This document shows, piece by piece, positions 35,707 through 44,072 of a DNA stretch of 64,000 nt. Under the pieces are notes generated by a model, which worked only from the letters and a program-made list of their open reading frames with translations, was not told the DNA's origin and ran no database searches. The position numbers and the translations under genes are program-made. The DNA is taken from the NCBI GenBank assembly GCA_027214255.1, contig JAPWHL010000012.1:1-64000 (forward strand), in the 5' to 3' direction. Each line of letters opens with the position of its first letter. The first letter of the stretch is position 1. The DNA is from Roseovarius aestuarii. GTDB lineage: Bacteria; Pseudomonadota; Alphaproteobacteria; Rhodobacterales; Rhodobacteraceae.

Positions 35707-37369
35707 ATTCGCTTCCCGTGTCCCGCCACCTGTTTGCGATGGGATAACGACGGTCCAGCCAAAACGCCGCTTCGCTAAGCCGTGTACCCGGCGCGGACTG
35801 GAAACGTTTGTATTCACTGATATATAGCAAATGTTCGACCCGTTTGGCATCCTCGCGGGTATAGCCGGCTTTGATGCAATCAGTGATGCTGCCATCGCCA
35901 TCCACCAATATCTCCAGAATACCATCCAGCACCGGATAATCAGGCAACGAATCGCTGTCTTTTTGATCCTCGCGCAGCTCGGCCGAGGGCGGCTTGTCGA
36001 TCACACGGGGTGGAATGACTTCGCCGGCCGGGGCCAGCATCCAGTCGCGGTGATTGGCATTGCGCCAACGGCACATCTCAAAGACACGGGTTTTGTACAT
36101 GTCCTTGATCGGATTATAGCCCCCCGCCATGTCGCCATATATCGTGGCATAGCCAACGGCCACCTCGGATTTATTGCCCGTGGTCAACAGCATCTCGCCA
36201 AATTTGTTGCTCATTGCCATCAACAACAGTCCACGCAGGCGGGATTGGATGTTTTCCTCGGTCACGTCTGGCTGGGTATCTGCAAAGACCGGAGCCAGTG
36301 TCGCCGTGATCGCCGCGCGGCCCTGTGCAATTGGGACGGTGTCGTAATGCACCCCCAATGCCTCGGCCACAGCCCGCGCATCCTCCAGCGACCCTTGGGA
36401 TGTATATTCGGACGGCAACATGACACAGCGCACATTCTCTGGGCCCAGCGCATCCGACGCGATGGTGGCGACAATCGCCGAATCAATTCCGCCCGAAAGT
36501 CCCAGCAGCACCTTTTTGAACCCGGTTTTGCGCAGATAGTCGCGCAACGACAGAACCATTGCGTGATAATCCTGCTCGAACGCATCCGGCAAATGCGCCA
36601 ATTCGCCGGGAATCGCGCGCCACCCGTCCGGGCCGTTTTCCAGATCCAGATGAGCCACGGCCTCGGTCATTAATGGCATTTGCAGCGCCAAGGCCCCGCC
36701 GGGATTCAGAACGAAACTGCCACCGTCAAACACCTGATCGTCCTGTCCGCCGACAAGATTCAGATAGATCAGCGGCAGGCCCGTCTCAATCACGCGGCTC
36801 ACCATCAGGGTCTGGCGCGTGTGCAGCTTGGCCCGGTGATAGGGCGAGCCATTGGGCACCAACAACAGTTGCGCACCGGTTTCGGCCAGTGTTTCGGGCA
36901 CGTCTTGATGCCATGCATCCTCGCAGATCGGGCTGCCGATGCGCAGCGGGCCAACAACATATGGCCCTGCGACGGGGGCCGCCCCGTATAGGCGAACCTC
37001 GTCAAACACCGTTTCGTTGGGAAGGTGGTGCTTCATAACACAGGCCCGCACCTGACCGCCCGACAGAATCCAATACGCATTGAACAGCTCGGCACCTTCC
37101 AGCGCCGGGGCACCGATGGCCATCGCCGGGCCGTCGGCGCATTCGACCGCCAATTGATGCACCATCGCAATTGCGTCTTGATGAAACGCAGGCTTCATCA
37201 CCAAGTCCTGAGTATTGTACCCGGTCAGGAACATTTCAGGCAGGGCCACCATGTCGGCCCCTGCTGCCTTTGCCTGTGCCCACGCGTCGCGCGCCTTGGC
37301 GGCATTGCCTTTGATATCGCCTACAGAGGCATTCAGTTGGGCAAGTGTCAGTCGAAACCGGTCGGCCAT
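35705..37369 (-). CDS. nadE: Glutamine-dependent NAD+ synthetase
   Basis: A 554-residue two-domain enzyme that amidates deamido-NAD. The N-terminal nitrilase-like glutaminase domain shows the Glu in ALPEMFLTGYN, the Lys in CVMKHHLPN and the Cys in GSPICEDAWH. The C-terminal synthetase domain has the PP-loop LGLSGGIDSAIVATIA and the ATP-site segment GNKSEVAVGYATIYGDM. ATG 37369 (MADRFRLTLAQLN) follows AAGGAGAGG and fits the family; the frame upstream to 37453 has no similarity. It is divergent from the MORN gene. Confidence 0.95.
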   Translation of the reverse strand: MADRFRLTLAQLNASVGDIKGNAAKARDAWAQAKAAGADMVALPEMFLTGYNTQDLVMKPAFHQDAIAMVHQLAVECADGPAMAIGAPALEGAELFNAYWILSGGQVRACVMKHHLPNETVFDEVRLYGAAPVAGPYVVGPLRIGSPICEDAWHQDVPETLAETGAQLLLVPNGSPYHRAKLHTRQTLMVSRVIETGLPLIYLNLVGGQDDQVFDGGSFVLNPGGALALQMPLMTEAVAHLDLENGPDGWRAIPGELAHLPDAFEQDYHAMVLSLRDYLRKTGFKKVLLGLSGGIDSAIVATIASDALGPENVRCVMLPSEYTSQGSLEDARAVAEALGVHYDTVPIAQGRAAITATLAPVFADTQPDVTEENIQSRLRGLLLMAMSNKFGEMLLTTGNKSEVAVGYATIYGDMAGGYNPIKDMYKTRVFEMCRWRNANHRDWMLAPAGEVIPPRVIDKPPSAELREDQKDSDSLPDYPVLDGILEILVDGDGSITDCIKAGYTREDAKRVEHLLYISEYKRFQSAPGTRLSEAAFWLDRRYPIANRWRDTGSE

Positions 37370-37524
37370 ATCTGCGCCTCTCCTTGGGAATGGCCCTTGA
37401 TTTAACAGATCATCGGGCGAGGGAAAGCCGATTTGAGCGAATCGCGTTGTCACCCAAGGGCGTGTCCTTTAGATTTTGCCAAACCGTGCGACACTGCGCG
37501 CAACTAGGGCATTCGGGACATCAC

Positions 37525-39030
37525 ATGGCATTCACGCTGATACGGCCACTCTATTTGACATGCGCAATGCGGACCTTGGGGCTGGCCTCGGGGCTGGCCT
37601 TGGCCGGTGGTGGCGCGATGATGTCGGGCTTTGCCACGACGGCGGCTGCGCAGGACAATACCATCCAAACCAAGCAATATGACGATGGCGGCGTCTATGA
37701 GGGCACGTTCAAGGACGGGCTGCAACATGGCACCGGCACATATACCTTGCCCAACGGATACGAATACACCGGCGAATGGGTCGAAGGCGAAATCAAAGGG
37801 GATGGTGTCGCGCGCTTCCCTAACGGGTCGGTCTATGAGGGCCAGTTTGCCTTGGGCAAGCCCAACGGCGTGGGCAAGATCGTGTTCACCGATGGCGGCA
37901 CCTATGAAGGCGTGTGGAACAACGGAAAAATCACCGGGCGCGGCGTGGCCGTTTATGCCAACGGCGTGCGCTATGAGGGCGAATTCGTAAACGCCATGCA
38001 CCACGGTCGCGGCAAGATGACCTCGCCGGGCGGGTATATTTACGACGGCACATGGGACAGCGGCGTCAAGGATGGCACGGCCGAAATTACCTATCCCGAT
38101 GGCGCTGTTTACGAGGGAGAGGTGGCGCGCGGCGCGCGTCATGGCACCGGCACTCTGACGATGCCCGGTGGGCTGATCTACGCCGGGTTATGGCGCGACG
38201 GCCAGATTGACGGCACCGGCACCCTGACCCAACCCAACGGTGACGTCTATGACGGCACGCTGGTATCTGGCCGACGCGAGGGCAAGGGCCGTGTGGATTA
38301 TGCCAATGGCGATGTCTACGAGGGCGACTTCGCCGACGACAAACGTCACGGCACCGGCACGTTCACTGGCACGGATGGGTTTGTCTATGTCGGCAACTGG
38401 GTTGCCGGCCAAATATCGGGCAATGGGCGCGTGACCTATCCGGACGGATCCATTTACGAGGGCGAGTTCCGCAATGATCTGGCCAATGGCGAGGGTAAAA
38501 TCACCTACCCCGATGGGGCCACCTATGAAGGATCGTGGGTGGACGGCGTCATCGAGGGTCAGGGCCGCGCGACATATCCCAACGGTCTGGTCTATGAGGG
38601 CATGTTCAAGGCCGCGCAGAATCACGGTCAAGGCGTTATGACCTACGCCGACGGATACCGTTACGAAGGCGATTGGGTCGAGGGCCAGCGCGAAGGCACA
38701 GGCACCGCAACCTATCCCGATGGCACGGTCTATTCCGGCGGGTTCAAAGCCGGGCAACGCCACGGCCAAGGCCGGATCGAGATGCCCGATGGCTTTGTTT
38801 ACGACGGGCAATGGCAGGCAGGCGAAATCGACGGCACTGGCACCGCGACCTACACCAACGGTGACATCTATGAAGGCACGTTCAAGGACGGCAAACGCCA
38901 AGGCGCGGGCACCATGCGCTATGCCACGGGTGAGCAGGCAACAGGCCAATGGCAAGACGGCGCATTGACCCAACAAACCGGAACCACAGAGCCGGCCGAG
39001 GCACCGGAAGCCGAATCAACCACCGAGTAA
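37525..39030 (+). CDS. Secreted MORN-repeat protein
   Basis: A 501-residue protein. A membrane/signal segment (LGLASGLALAGGGAMMSGF, cleavage near AAAQDN) is followed by 18 complete, gap-free MORN units of 23 residues (form VYEGxF-x8-G-x-G-x6-NG-x) and a partial nineteenth. An acidic Thr/Glu-rich tail ends the protein. Units alternate between a Phe type (often HG in the middle) and a Trp type (often IxG), giving a 46-residue double repeat, broken once between units 9 and 10. MORN repeats form beta-hairpin ribbons that bind lipids or proteins; no enzymatic domain is present. The start MAFTLIRPLYL is preferred to an upstream in-frame start inside the nadE leader. Confidence 0.85.
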   Translation: MAFTLIRPLYLTCAMRTLGLASGLALAGGGAMMSGFATTAAAQDNTIQTKQYDDGGVYEGTFKDGLQHGTGTYTLPNGYEYTGEWVEGEIKGDGVARFPNGSVYEGQFALGKPNGVGKIVFTDGGTYEGVWNNGKITGRGVAVYANGVRYEGEFVNAMHHGRGKMTSPGGYIYDGTWDSGVKDGTAEITYPDGAVYEGEVARGARHGTGTLTMPGGLIYAGLWRDGQIDGTGTLTQPNGDVYDGTLVSGRREGKGRVDYANGDVYEGDFADDKRHGTGTFTGTDGFVYVGNWVAGQISGNGRVTYPDGSIYEGEFRNDLANGEGKITYPDGATYEGSWVDGVIEGQGRATYPNGLVYEGMFKAAQNHGQGVMTYADGYRYEGDWVEGQREGTGTATYPDGTVYSGGFKAGQRHGQGRIEMPDGFVYDGQWQAGEIDGTGTATYTNGDIYEGTFKDGKRQGAGTMRYATGEQATGQWQDGALTQQTGTTEPAEAPEAESTTE

Positions 39031-39170
39031 TCACCCCGGCCTGATCGCGGTAGATCGACATGCGTGCCCCCGCGTTCTGTCATATGTCACCATGGCCGAC
39101 CGAGGACCGACCAACCGGCGTTTTGAAAAATTCGCTTTTCATTCGCGTCAGGCCTGCCTATCGTGCGCCT

Positions 39171-39260
39171 ATGACTCGCAAGCAGCATATCACTCCTGTC
39201 CGTCGCGGCCCTGCCGCGCCTCGGTGCCGTGCTGCCCTGCTGCTCCTAAGCCGCCTCTGA
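39171..39260 (+). CDS. Leucine leader peptide upstream of leuA
   Basis: A 29-codon frame beginning MTRKQHITPVRRG and ending ALLLLSRL-stop. Four consecutive Leu codons (CTG CTG CTC CTA) and a fifth (CTC) directly before the stop make it a leucine-sensing leader. The Leu codons overlap the 5' arm of the nested hairpins annotated at 39244-39318, and leuA follows 79 bases after the stop. Ribosome stalling at scarce Leu-tRNA would alter these hairpins and so leuA expression. No strong ribosome site is evident (GCGCCT), a weak point. Confidence 0.75.
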   Translation: MTRKQHITPVRRGPAAPRCRAALLLLSRL

Positions 39261-39318
39261 GCGTGCCGTCTGGCGCGAGCGCTCAGAGGATGTGCCACCC
39301 CGCGCCGCTGGCTTAGGA
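39244..39318 (+). promoter_or_regulatory. leuA leader attenuator structure
   Basis: Outer arms TCCTAAGCC (39244-39252) and GGCTTAGGA (39310-39318) pair perfectly and enclose a second perfect stem, CCTCTGAGCG (39254-39263) with CGCTCAGAGG (39280-39289). The outer 5' arm covers the last Leu codons of the leader peptide and the inner 5' arm covers its stop codon. No T-run follows the outer arm, so control may be by sequestering the leuA ribosome site or via an alternative fold rather than a simple terminator. Confidence 0.65.
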
Positions 39319-39339
39319 CACTGAAAAAAGAGAACTCAC

Positions 39340-40926
39340 ATGACTGATAGAACCGATAAGACTGCCGTACAGACGGCGGATAAAAACCGCGTTGTCATTT
39401 TTGACACCACGTTGCGCGACGGCGAACAAAGCCCCGGCGCCACTATGACACATGCCGAAAAACTGGAAATTGCGGGCCTGCTGGACGACATGGGCGTCGA
39501 TATCATCGAAGCCGGATTTCCCATCGCATCCGAGGGCGACTTTAACGCTGTCAGCGAAATCTCCAAGCAGGCCAAAAATGCGGTGATCTGCGGGTTGGCG
39601 CGGGCCAATCTGAAGGATATCGATCGCTGCTGGGAAGCGGTCAAACATGCACGCCGCCCACGTATCCACACATTCATTGGCACCTCCGAATTGCATCGTG
39701 CCATTCCGAATCTCAGCATGGATGAAATGGCCGACCGGATTCATGAAACGGTCACGCATGCGCGCAATCTGTGCGACAACGTGCAGTGGTCGCCCATGGA
39801 TGCCACGCGGACCGAATGGGACTATCTGTGCCGCGTCGTGGAAATCGCGATCAAGGCAGGTGCAACCACGATCAACATCCCCGACACCGTCGGCTATACC
39901 GCCCCGTTGGAATCAGCCGACCTGATCCGTCGCTTGATCAACACCGTGCCCGGCGCGGATGACGTGATCTTTGCCACGCATTGTCACAACGATCTGGGCA
40001 TGGCTACGGCTAACAGTCTCGCCGCGGTTGAAGGTGGCGCGCGTCAGATCGAATGCACCATCAACGGTCTGGGCGAACGCGCAGGAAACACCGCGCTGGA
40101 AGAAGTGGTGATGGCCATGAAGGTGCGCCATGACATCATGCCCTATAGCACGGGGATCGACACAACCAAGATCATGAACATCTCGCGCCGGGTGGCGGCG
40201 GTCAGCGGCTTCGCTGTGCAGTTCAACAAGGCCATCGTCGGCAAGAACGCCTTTGCGCATGAATCCGGCATTCATCAGGACGGCATGCTTAAGAACGCCG
40301 AAACCTTTGAAATCATGTGCCCCGAGGACGTAGGACTGTCCGGCACATCATTGCCTTTGGGCAAACATTCAGGTCGCGCCGCATTGCGTGCCAAGCTCAA
40401 GGATCTCGGTATCGAGATGGGCGAGAACCAGTTGAAAGACGTCTTTGTGCGGTTCAAGGATTTGGCTGACCGCAAAAAAGAGGTCTACGACGAGGATATT
40501 CTGGCGCTGGTCAGCACCACCGGCGAAGGCGAGGATCATCTTGAGTTGATCAACCTCAAAGTCGTCTGCGGCACCGGCCCCGCCGAGGCCGTTCTGGAAA
40601 TGGATGTTGGCGGGGTGGAAACCTCGGCCACCTGTCAGGGTGACGGCCCCGTCGATGCGACATTCAAGGCTGTGCGCACGATCTATCCAAACGACGCCCG
40701 CTTGCAACTGTATCAGGTCAGTGCGGTTACCGAAGGCACCGACGCGCAGGCTACGGTCAGCGTCCGCTTGGAAGAAGACGGAATGATTGCCACAGGCCAA
40801 TCCGCCGACACTGACACAGTGGTGGCGTCGGCGCTTGCCTATATTCACGCGCTGAACCGTCTGCGGGTGCGACGCGAAAAAAGCGGCAAGGATACGCCCG
40901 AGGTCAGCTACAAAGACCTGACATAA
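39340..40926 (+). CDS. leuA: 2-isopropylmalate synthase
   Basis: A 528-residue enzyme that condenses acetyl-CoA with 2-oxoisovalerate, the first step of leucine synthesis. FDTTLRDGEQSPG holds the catalytic Arg and metal Asp, HCHNDLGMATANS the metal His pair, and NGLGERAGNTALEE is the second signature. The C-terminal regulatory domain (LPLGKHSGRAALRAKL, later ATVSVRLEEDG) gives leucine feedback inhibition in the family. It is preceded by the leucine leader and followed by a 16-bp terminator stem, so it is expressed alone. Confidence 0.96.
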   Translation: MTDRTDKTAVQTADKNRVVIFDTTLRDGEQSPGATMTHAEKLEIAGLLDDMGVDIIEAGFPIASEGDFNAVSEISKQAKNAVICGLARANLKDIDRCWEAVKHARRPRIHTFIGTSELHRAIPNLSMDEMADRIHETVTHARNLCDNVQWSPMDATRTEWDYLCRVVEIAIKAGATTINIPDTVGYTAPLESADLIRRLINTVPGADDVIFATHCHNDLGMATANSLAAVEGGARQIECTINGLGERAGNTALEEVVMAMKVRHDIMPYSTGIDTTKIMNISRRVAAVSGFAVQFNKAIVGKNAFAHESGIHQDGMLKNAETFEIMCPEDVGLSGTSLPLGKHSGRAALRAKLKDLGIEMGENQLKDVFVRFKDLADRKKEVYDEDILALVSTTGEGEDHLELINLKVVCGTGPAEAVLEMDVGGVETSATCQGDGPVDATFKAVRTIYPNDARLQLYQVSAVTEGTDAQATVSVRLEEDGMIATGQSADTDTVVASALAYIHALNRLRVRREKSGKDTPEVSYKDLT

Positions 40927-40932
40927 AACAAA

Positions 40933-40970
40933 TACGGGGCCGGGAAACATATCAGTTTCCCGGCCCCGTA
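40933..40970. terminator. Bidirectional terminator between leuA and cupin genes
   Basis: TACGGGGCCGGGAAAC (40933-40948) and GTTTCCCGGCCCCGTA (40955-40970) form a perfect 16-bp stem with loop ATATCA. CGTTTTG follows on the plus side and TTTGTTTTATG on the minus side, so it can serve both convergent genes. Confidence 0.88.
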
Positions 40971-41001
40971 CGTTTTGCACCCTACCCGGCGACAATTTCC
41001 A

Positions 41002-41358
41002 TTATTCGGCGATCATATAGATCTTGCGAAGTGTTTCGGTGATCTCCCACACAACCGGCGTGCCCTTGGCAATATAGAAACTGTCGCCTGCGCCCAGGTT
41101 TTCCTTGGTTCCATCCTTATGGGTCAGGGTGATCTTGCCTGAAAGTATCGTCATCAGTTCCGCCACGGGATAGGCTGGAATATCTTCATAAGTCGGCGCA
41201 CATTCCCAGACCCCCGAATACACCTTGCCGTCATCGGATTTGTGATGGGTTCGGTTTAGTTCTGTATGATCATCTGTCGTGAATGCTGACGCCGGCGTAC
41301 CGTCCGACGCCTTCATGTCAGCGGGCTGAGGATCGATGCGGAACGGGATATTGGTCAT
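41002..41358 (-). CDS. Cupin-fold protein (DUF861-like)
   Basis: A 118-residue single-cupin protein. KVYSGVWECAPTYEDIPAY, the motif ELMTILSGKITLTHKDG and the end of the barrel GAGDSFYIAKGTPVVWEI match the small DUF861 type, where a substrate or metal binds inside the barrel. Metal His residues of classical cupins are not conserved here, so catalysis is doubtful. AAAGGAAAG lies 6 bases before ATG 41358; upstream in-frame residues to 41514 have no similarity. It converges with leuA on the shared terminator. Confidence 0.75.
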   Translation of the reverse strand: MTNIPFRIDPQPADMKASDGTPASAFTTDDHTELNRTHHKSDDGKVYSGVWECAPTYEDIPAYPVAELMTILSGKITLTHKDGTKENLGAGDSFYIAKGTPVVWEITETLRKIYMIAE

Positions 41359-41663
41359 GTCGGCTTTCCTTTTCGGGTTGCAGGCCCGGTTGTACGGGCA
41401 CGGTATCGCGCTGCATTGGGGCCCAGATAAATCAACTATGCAAGTGGTGCACGAGCTGAGCAGGCATGAGAATGTGCCCATTTTCGCGCCGCCCCCACTA
41501 CACAATCGCGTCAATGCCGGGCGCCAGCTTGCGATTAGGCAGCGAAAATTCTAAAGATTTTCGTGCTCATCGTCGGGCGTTGACGGATACAGGGAGCCGA
41601 GCATCGGCTGAAATTCGACCCGGATTTTTCTGAGCTCACGTCATCATTAATGAAAGAGCAAAC
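41359..41663. other. Intergenic region, no gene seen
   Basis: This 305-base divergent spacer between the cupin and the small membrane-protein gene has no family-like frame. AT-rich parts near 41410-41450 and 41545-41575 may hold promoters. A short palindrome AAAATTCTAAAGATTTT is seen at about 41546. No known operator or RNA motif was recognised. Confidence 0.45.
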
Positions 41664-41897
41664 GTGACAAAGCTACTGACCATATTCTTTGTTTGGTGCG
41701 TTGTTTATGCAATTGTGACCAGCACGTTGTTTGGATTTCGCTGGACAGAGATCACCTTGCCCCTGCCCCTTCAAACCCTGATTTTGACTGCGTTTCTGGT
41801 TCCTATGATCTCACTTGTGTTTGCTCCGAACGCAGAAAAGCTTGCAGAGTTTCTGTTGAACAAAGGCGCGGGATCAGATCACCCAACAGCAGACTGA
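41664..41897 (+). CDS. Small two-helix membrane protein, unknown function
   Basis: A 77-residue frame starting with GTG (GAAAGAG 7 bases upstream). It has two hydrophobic segments, about residues 4-24 (LLTIFFVWCVVYAIVTSTLFG) and 32-55, and a short hydrophilic tail ending GSDHPTAD. I do not recognise a family. It stands alone between a divergent cupin and a convergent acyl-CoA synthetase gene. Hydrophobic layout and codon use are gene-like, but the GTG start and lack of homology recall make this tentative. Confidence 0.5.
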   Translation: MTKLLTIFFVWCVVYAIVTSTLFGFRWTEITLPLPLQTLILTAFLVPMISLVFAPNAEKLAEFLLNKGAGSDHPTAD

Positions 41898-41930
41898 CAA
41901 ATAGCCCGCCGCCTTGCGCATCTCCATGCG

Positions 41931-43814
41931 TTACTCGGCCCATTCCCATGGACGGGTGAATTGACCCAATGCTGCGGCAACTGCGGCCTCATCCGTTGCC
42001 TCCGTTTTGGCAATCCGCGCCACCAACCCGCGCTTTTTGTCATCCATAACCTCGACCACATGGGCCTGCACGTTTTTGGCCTGTAACGCCGCATCATAGA
42101 CCCGCGTGATGGCCCGTTTGCGCAAATCGGGCTTGAACACCTTGCCCACGGCGGTTTTGGGGAGTTCATCCAGAACCTCAATATGCTTAGGAATGGCCGC
42201 GCGTTCGTGTACGTGCACCTTACAATGTGCAATCAATTCGTCACTGGTGGCGCTCCCACCATCGACCAGTTCGACATAGGCACATGGAATTTCGCCAGAA
42301 TGGGCATCGGGCTGACCGATAGCGCCAGCGCCTGCGACCGCAGGATGGGCCATCAACGCCTCTTCGATATCGGCCGGGTCAATGTTGTGCCCGCCCCGGA
42401 TGATCAGATCCTTGGCGCGCCCTGTAATCCACAGATATCCGTCGTCGTCGATCCGGCCTAGATCGCCGGTTCTCAGGTATTTCTCCTGATAATACAATTC
42501 GCGGTTTTTGGCGGCTTCGGTATAGGTGTTGCCCGGATAAACACCCGGATTATCGATGCAAATTTCGCCGACCTCATCGGGCGGGCATTCCTTGGGGCCA
42601 TCTGGTGTCCCTTGGAAAATCTTAACGTTTGTATAAGGCAACGGCACACCGACCGAACCGACCTTTTTGGCCCCTTCTGGCGGGTTGCACGACACCAGAC
42701 AGGTCGCTTCGGTCAGCCCATACCCCTCGATCACGGTAATACCTGTGGCCCCCTCAAACCGTTTGAACAACTCCATCGGCATTGGTGCTGAACCGGAAAA
42801 TGCGTTTTTGACAGACGACACATCCGCGTCGACCTTGCGCTGCATCAGCGCGGCGACCGCGGTGGGTACGGTGATGATAAAGCTGATCTTCCAGCGCTCG
42901 CACAGCTTCCAGAAATTGTCGAACACGCCGTCGCCGCGATACCCCGCAGGTGTCGGAAACACCACATGCGCGCCGGATTTCATCATGGCCATCAGGATGA
43001 CATGGCAGGCAAAAACGTGAAACAGCGGCAGCGGGCACATGACCACGTCTTGTTCATCAAACAGCAGGCGATCACCCAACCAGCCGTTATAAACCATTCC
43101 CGAATAACGATGCTGTGCGACTTTGGGCATGCCCGTGGTGCCACCCGTGTGGAAATAGGCCGCAACGCGATCTTTGTTACCGTCATCAAACGTCAATGTC
43201 TTGGGCTGGCCCGCGATTTCCTTGTTGTAATTCAGGACATCGGCATGATGCCCTGTCGGATTTTTGGGTCGCACCAACGGCACAATCCAGCTTTTGGGCG
43301 GGCTGAGGTATCGGTTTAGATCAATTTCAAGAATGGTGCGAACGTTAGAGGCATGACGGACGGCCTCGGCCGTTTTCTGGGCGATGTCCGTCTTTGGGAA
43401 ACTTTTCAAAGTGACCACGACTCGCGCATCGGTTTCGCGCAAGATCGCCGATATTTGTTCCGGCTCTAACAGCGGGTTAATCGGGTTGACGATTCCCGCA
43501 ACCATGGCACCGACCAACGCCGTCGCGGTCTCCATGCAATTGGGCAGGATCAACGCAATGACGTCATTTTCTTCTACCCTGAGACTGCGAAACAGGTTCG
43601 CCGCCTGACAGACTTGATCGTGGAACTCTTGCCACGTGAGAGTCTGCGCCTTGTCGGTTGGACCAGAAAACAACTGATAGCTGATCGCCGGGCGATCCGG
43701 AAATGCCTGCGCGGTGGCGCGCAACATTCGATAAACCGTTTCCGGGCGCTCGCGCGCATCCCACGGCATTTCATTTTGAATATCCAGCACGTCCTGCCGC
43801 ACGGCAAAAGTCAT
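41931..43814 (-). CDS. Acyl-CoA synthetase / AMP-dependent ligase
   Basis: A 627-residue ANL-superfamily enzyme that activates a carboxylic acid through an acyl-adenylate to its CoA ester. The AMP-binding loop is YFHTGGTTGMPKVA, the A5 motif VIEGYGLTEAT, and the A8 hinge GRAKDLIIRGGHNIDP. The catalytic Lys is in LPKTAVGKVFKPDLR. An N-terminal extension of about 50 residues precedes the standard fold (MPWDARERPETVYRMLR), as in some fatty-acyl or bile-acid-type ligases. ATG 43814 follows GGGAGGGAACC; an upstream in-frame start at 43868 is unneeded. No thioesterase or dehydrogenase partner is adjacent, so the acid is unknown. Confidence 0.88.
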   Translation of the reverse strand: MTFAVRQDVLDIQNEMPWDARERPETVYRMLRATAQAFPDRPAISYQLFSGPTDKAQTLTWQEFHDQVCQAANLFRSLRVEENDVIALILPNCMETATALVGAMVAGIVNPINPLLEPEQISAILRETDARVVVTLKSFPKTDIAQKTAEAVRHASNVRTILEIDLNRYLSPPKSWIVPLVRPKNPTGHHADVLNYNKEIAGQPKTLTFDDGNKDRVAAYFHTGGTTGMPKVAQHRYSGMVYNGWLGDRLLFDEQDVVMCPLPLFHVFACHVILMAMMKSGAHVVFPTPAGYRGDGVFDNFWKLCERWKISFIITVPTAVAALMQRKVDADVSSVKNAFSGSAPMPMELFKRFEGATGITVIEGYGLTEATCLVSCNPPEGAKKVGSVGVPLPYTNVKIFQGTPDGPKECPPDEVGEICIDNPGVYPGNTYTEAAKNRELYYQEKYLRTGDLGRIDDDGYLWITGRAKDLIIRGGHNIDPADIEEALMAHPAVAGAGAIGQPDAHSGEIPCAYVELVDGGSATSDELIAHCKVHVHERAAIPKHIEVLDELPKTAVGKVFKPDLRKRAITRVYDAALQAKNVQAHVVEVMDDKKRGLVARIAKTEATDEAAVAAALGQFTRPWEWAE

Positions 43815-44006
43815 ATGGTTCCCTCCCTGAGGCGCGCCGCTCCCCAGAGGCGCGCGTATCTGAAACAATGGGTTGTATTGTCGCTTCGTGCAAGATTGAC
43901 GCTGCGTTTTCGGATCTTTATCCCAACGCGTTCCATGTTTCCGAGGCTCAGATCAAAACGCCTATGCCAACGTCCGGTAAGGGGGCTTAGGTCGCGATTG
44001 ATCGCT

Positions 44007-44021
44007 TGACTAATATAGTCA
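44007..44021. promoter_or_regulatory. Iron-box-like palindrome before the Fe(3+)-binding protein
   Basis: TGACTA-ATA-TAGTCA is a perfect 15-base inverted repeat of the form TGA-N9-TCA, as in the IRO boxes bound by RirA-type Rrf2 regulators and similar to iron-responsive motifs of Rhodobacterales. It overlaps a possible -35 TTGACT and lies 51 bases before the start codon. Repression under iron sufficiency is inferred. Confidence 0.6.
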
Positions 44022-44072
44022 GGTTTGCAAGACATACCTAACTAATTTTGTCGGAAACCGAAAGGCTATTTG

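Noticed and set aside
37591-38960. Tandem DNA repeats resembling a repeat array
   Set aside because: The 69-base period is the codon expression of 23-residue MORN units, not a CRISPR or satellite. No CRISPR array exists in the window.
38188-38976. Open frame on the minus strand opposite the MORN repeats
   Set aside because: Its repeated composition simply mirrors the MORN coding repeat; no independent signal.
40974-40985. GCACCCTACCC resembling half of the REP-like palindrome
   Set aside because: The partner arm is missing; a half-match of this size can occur by chance.
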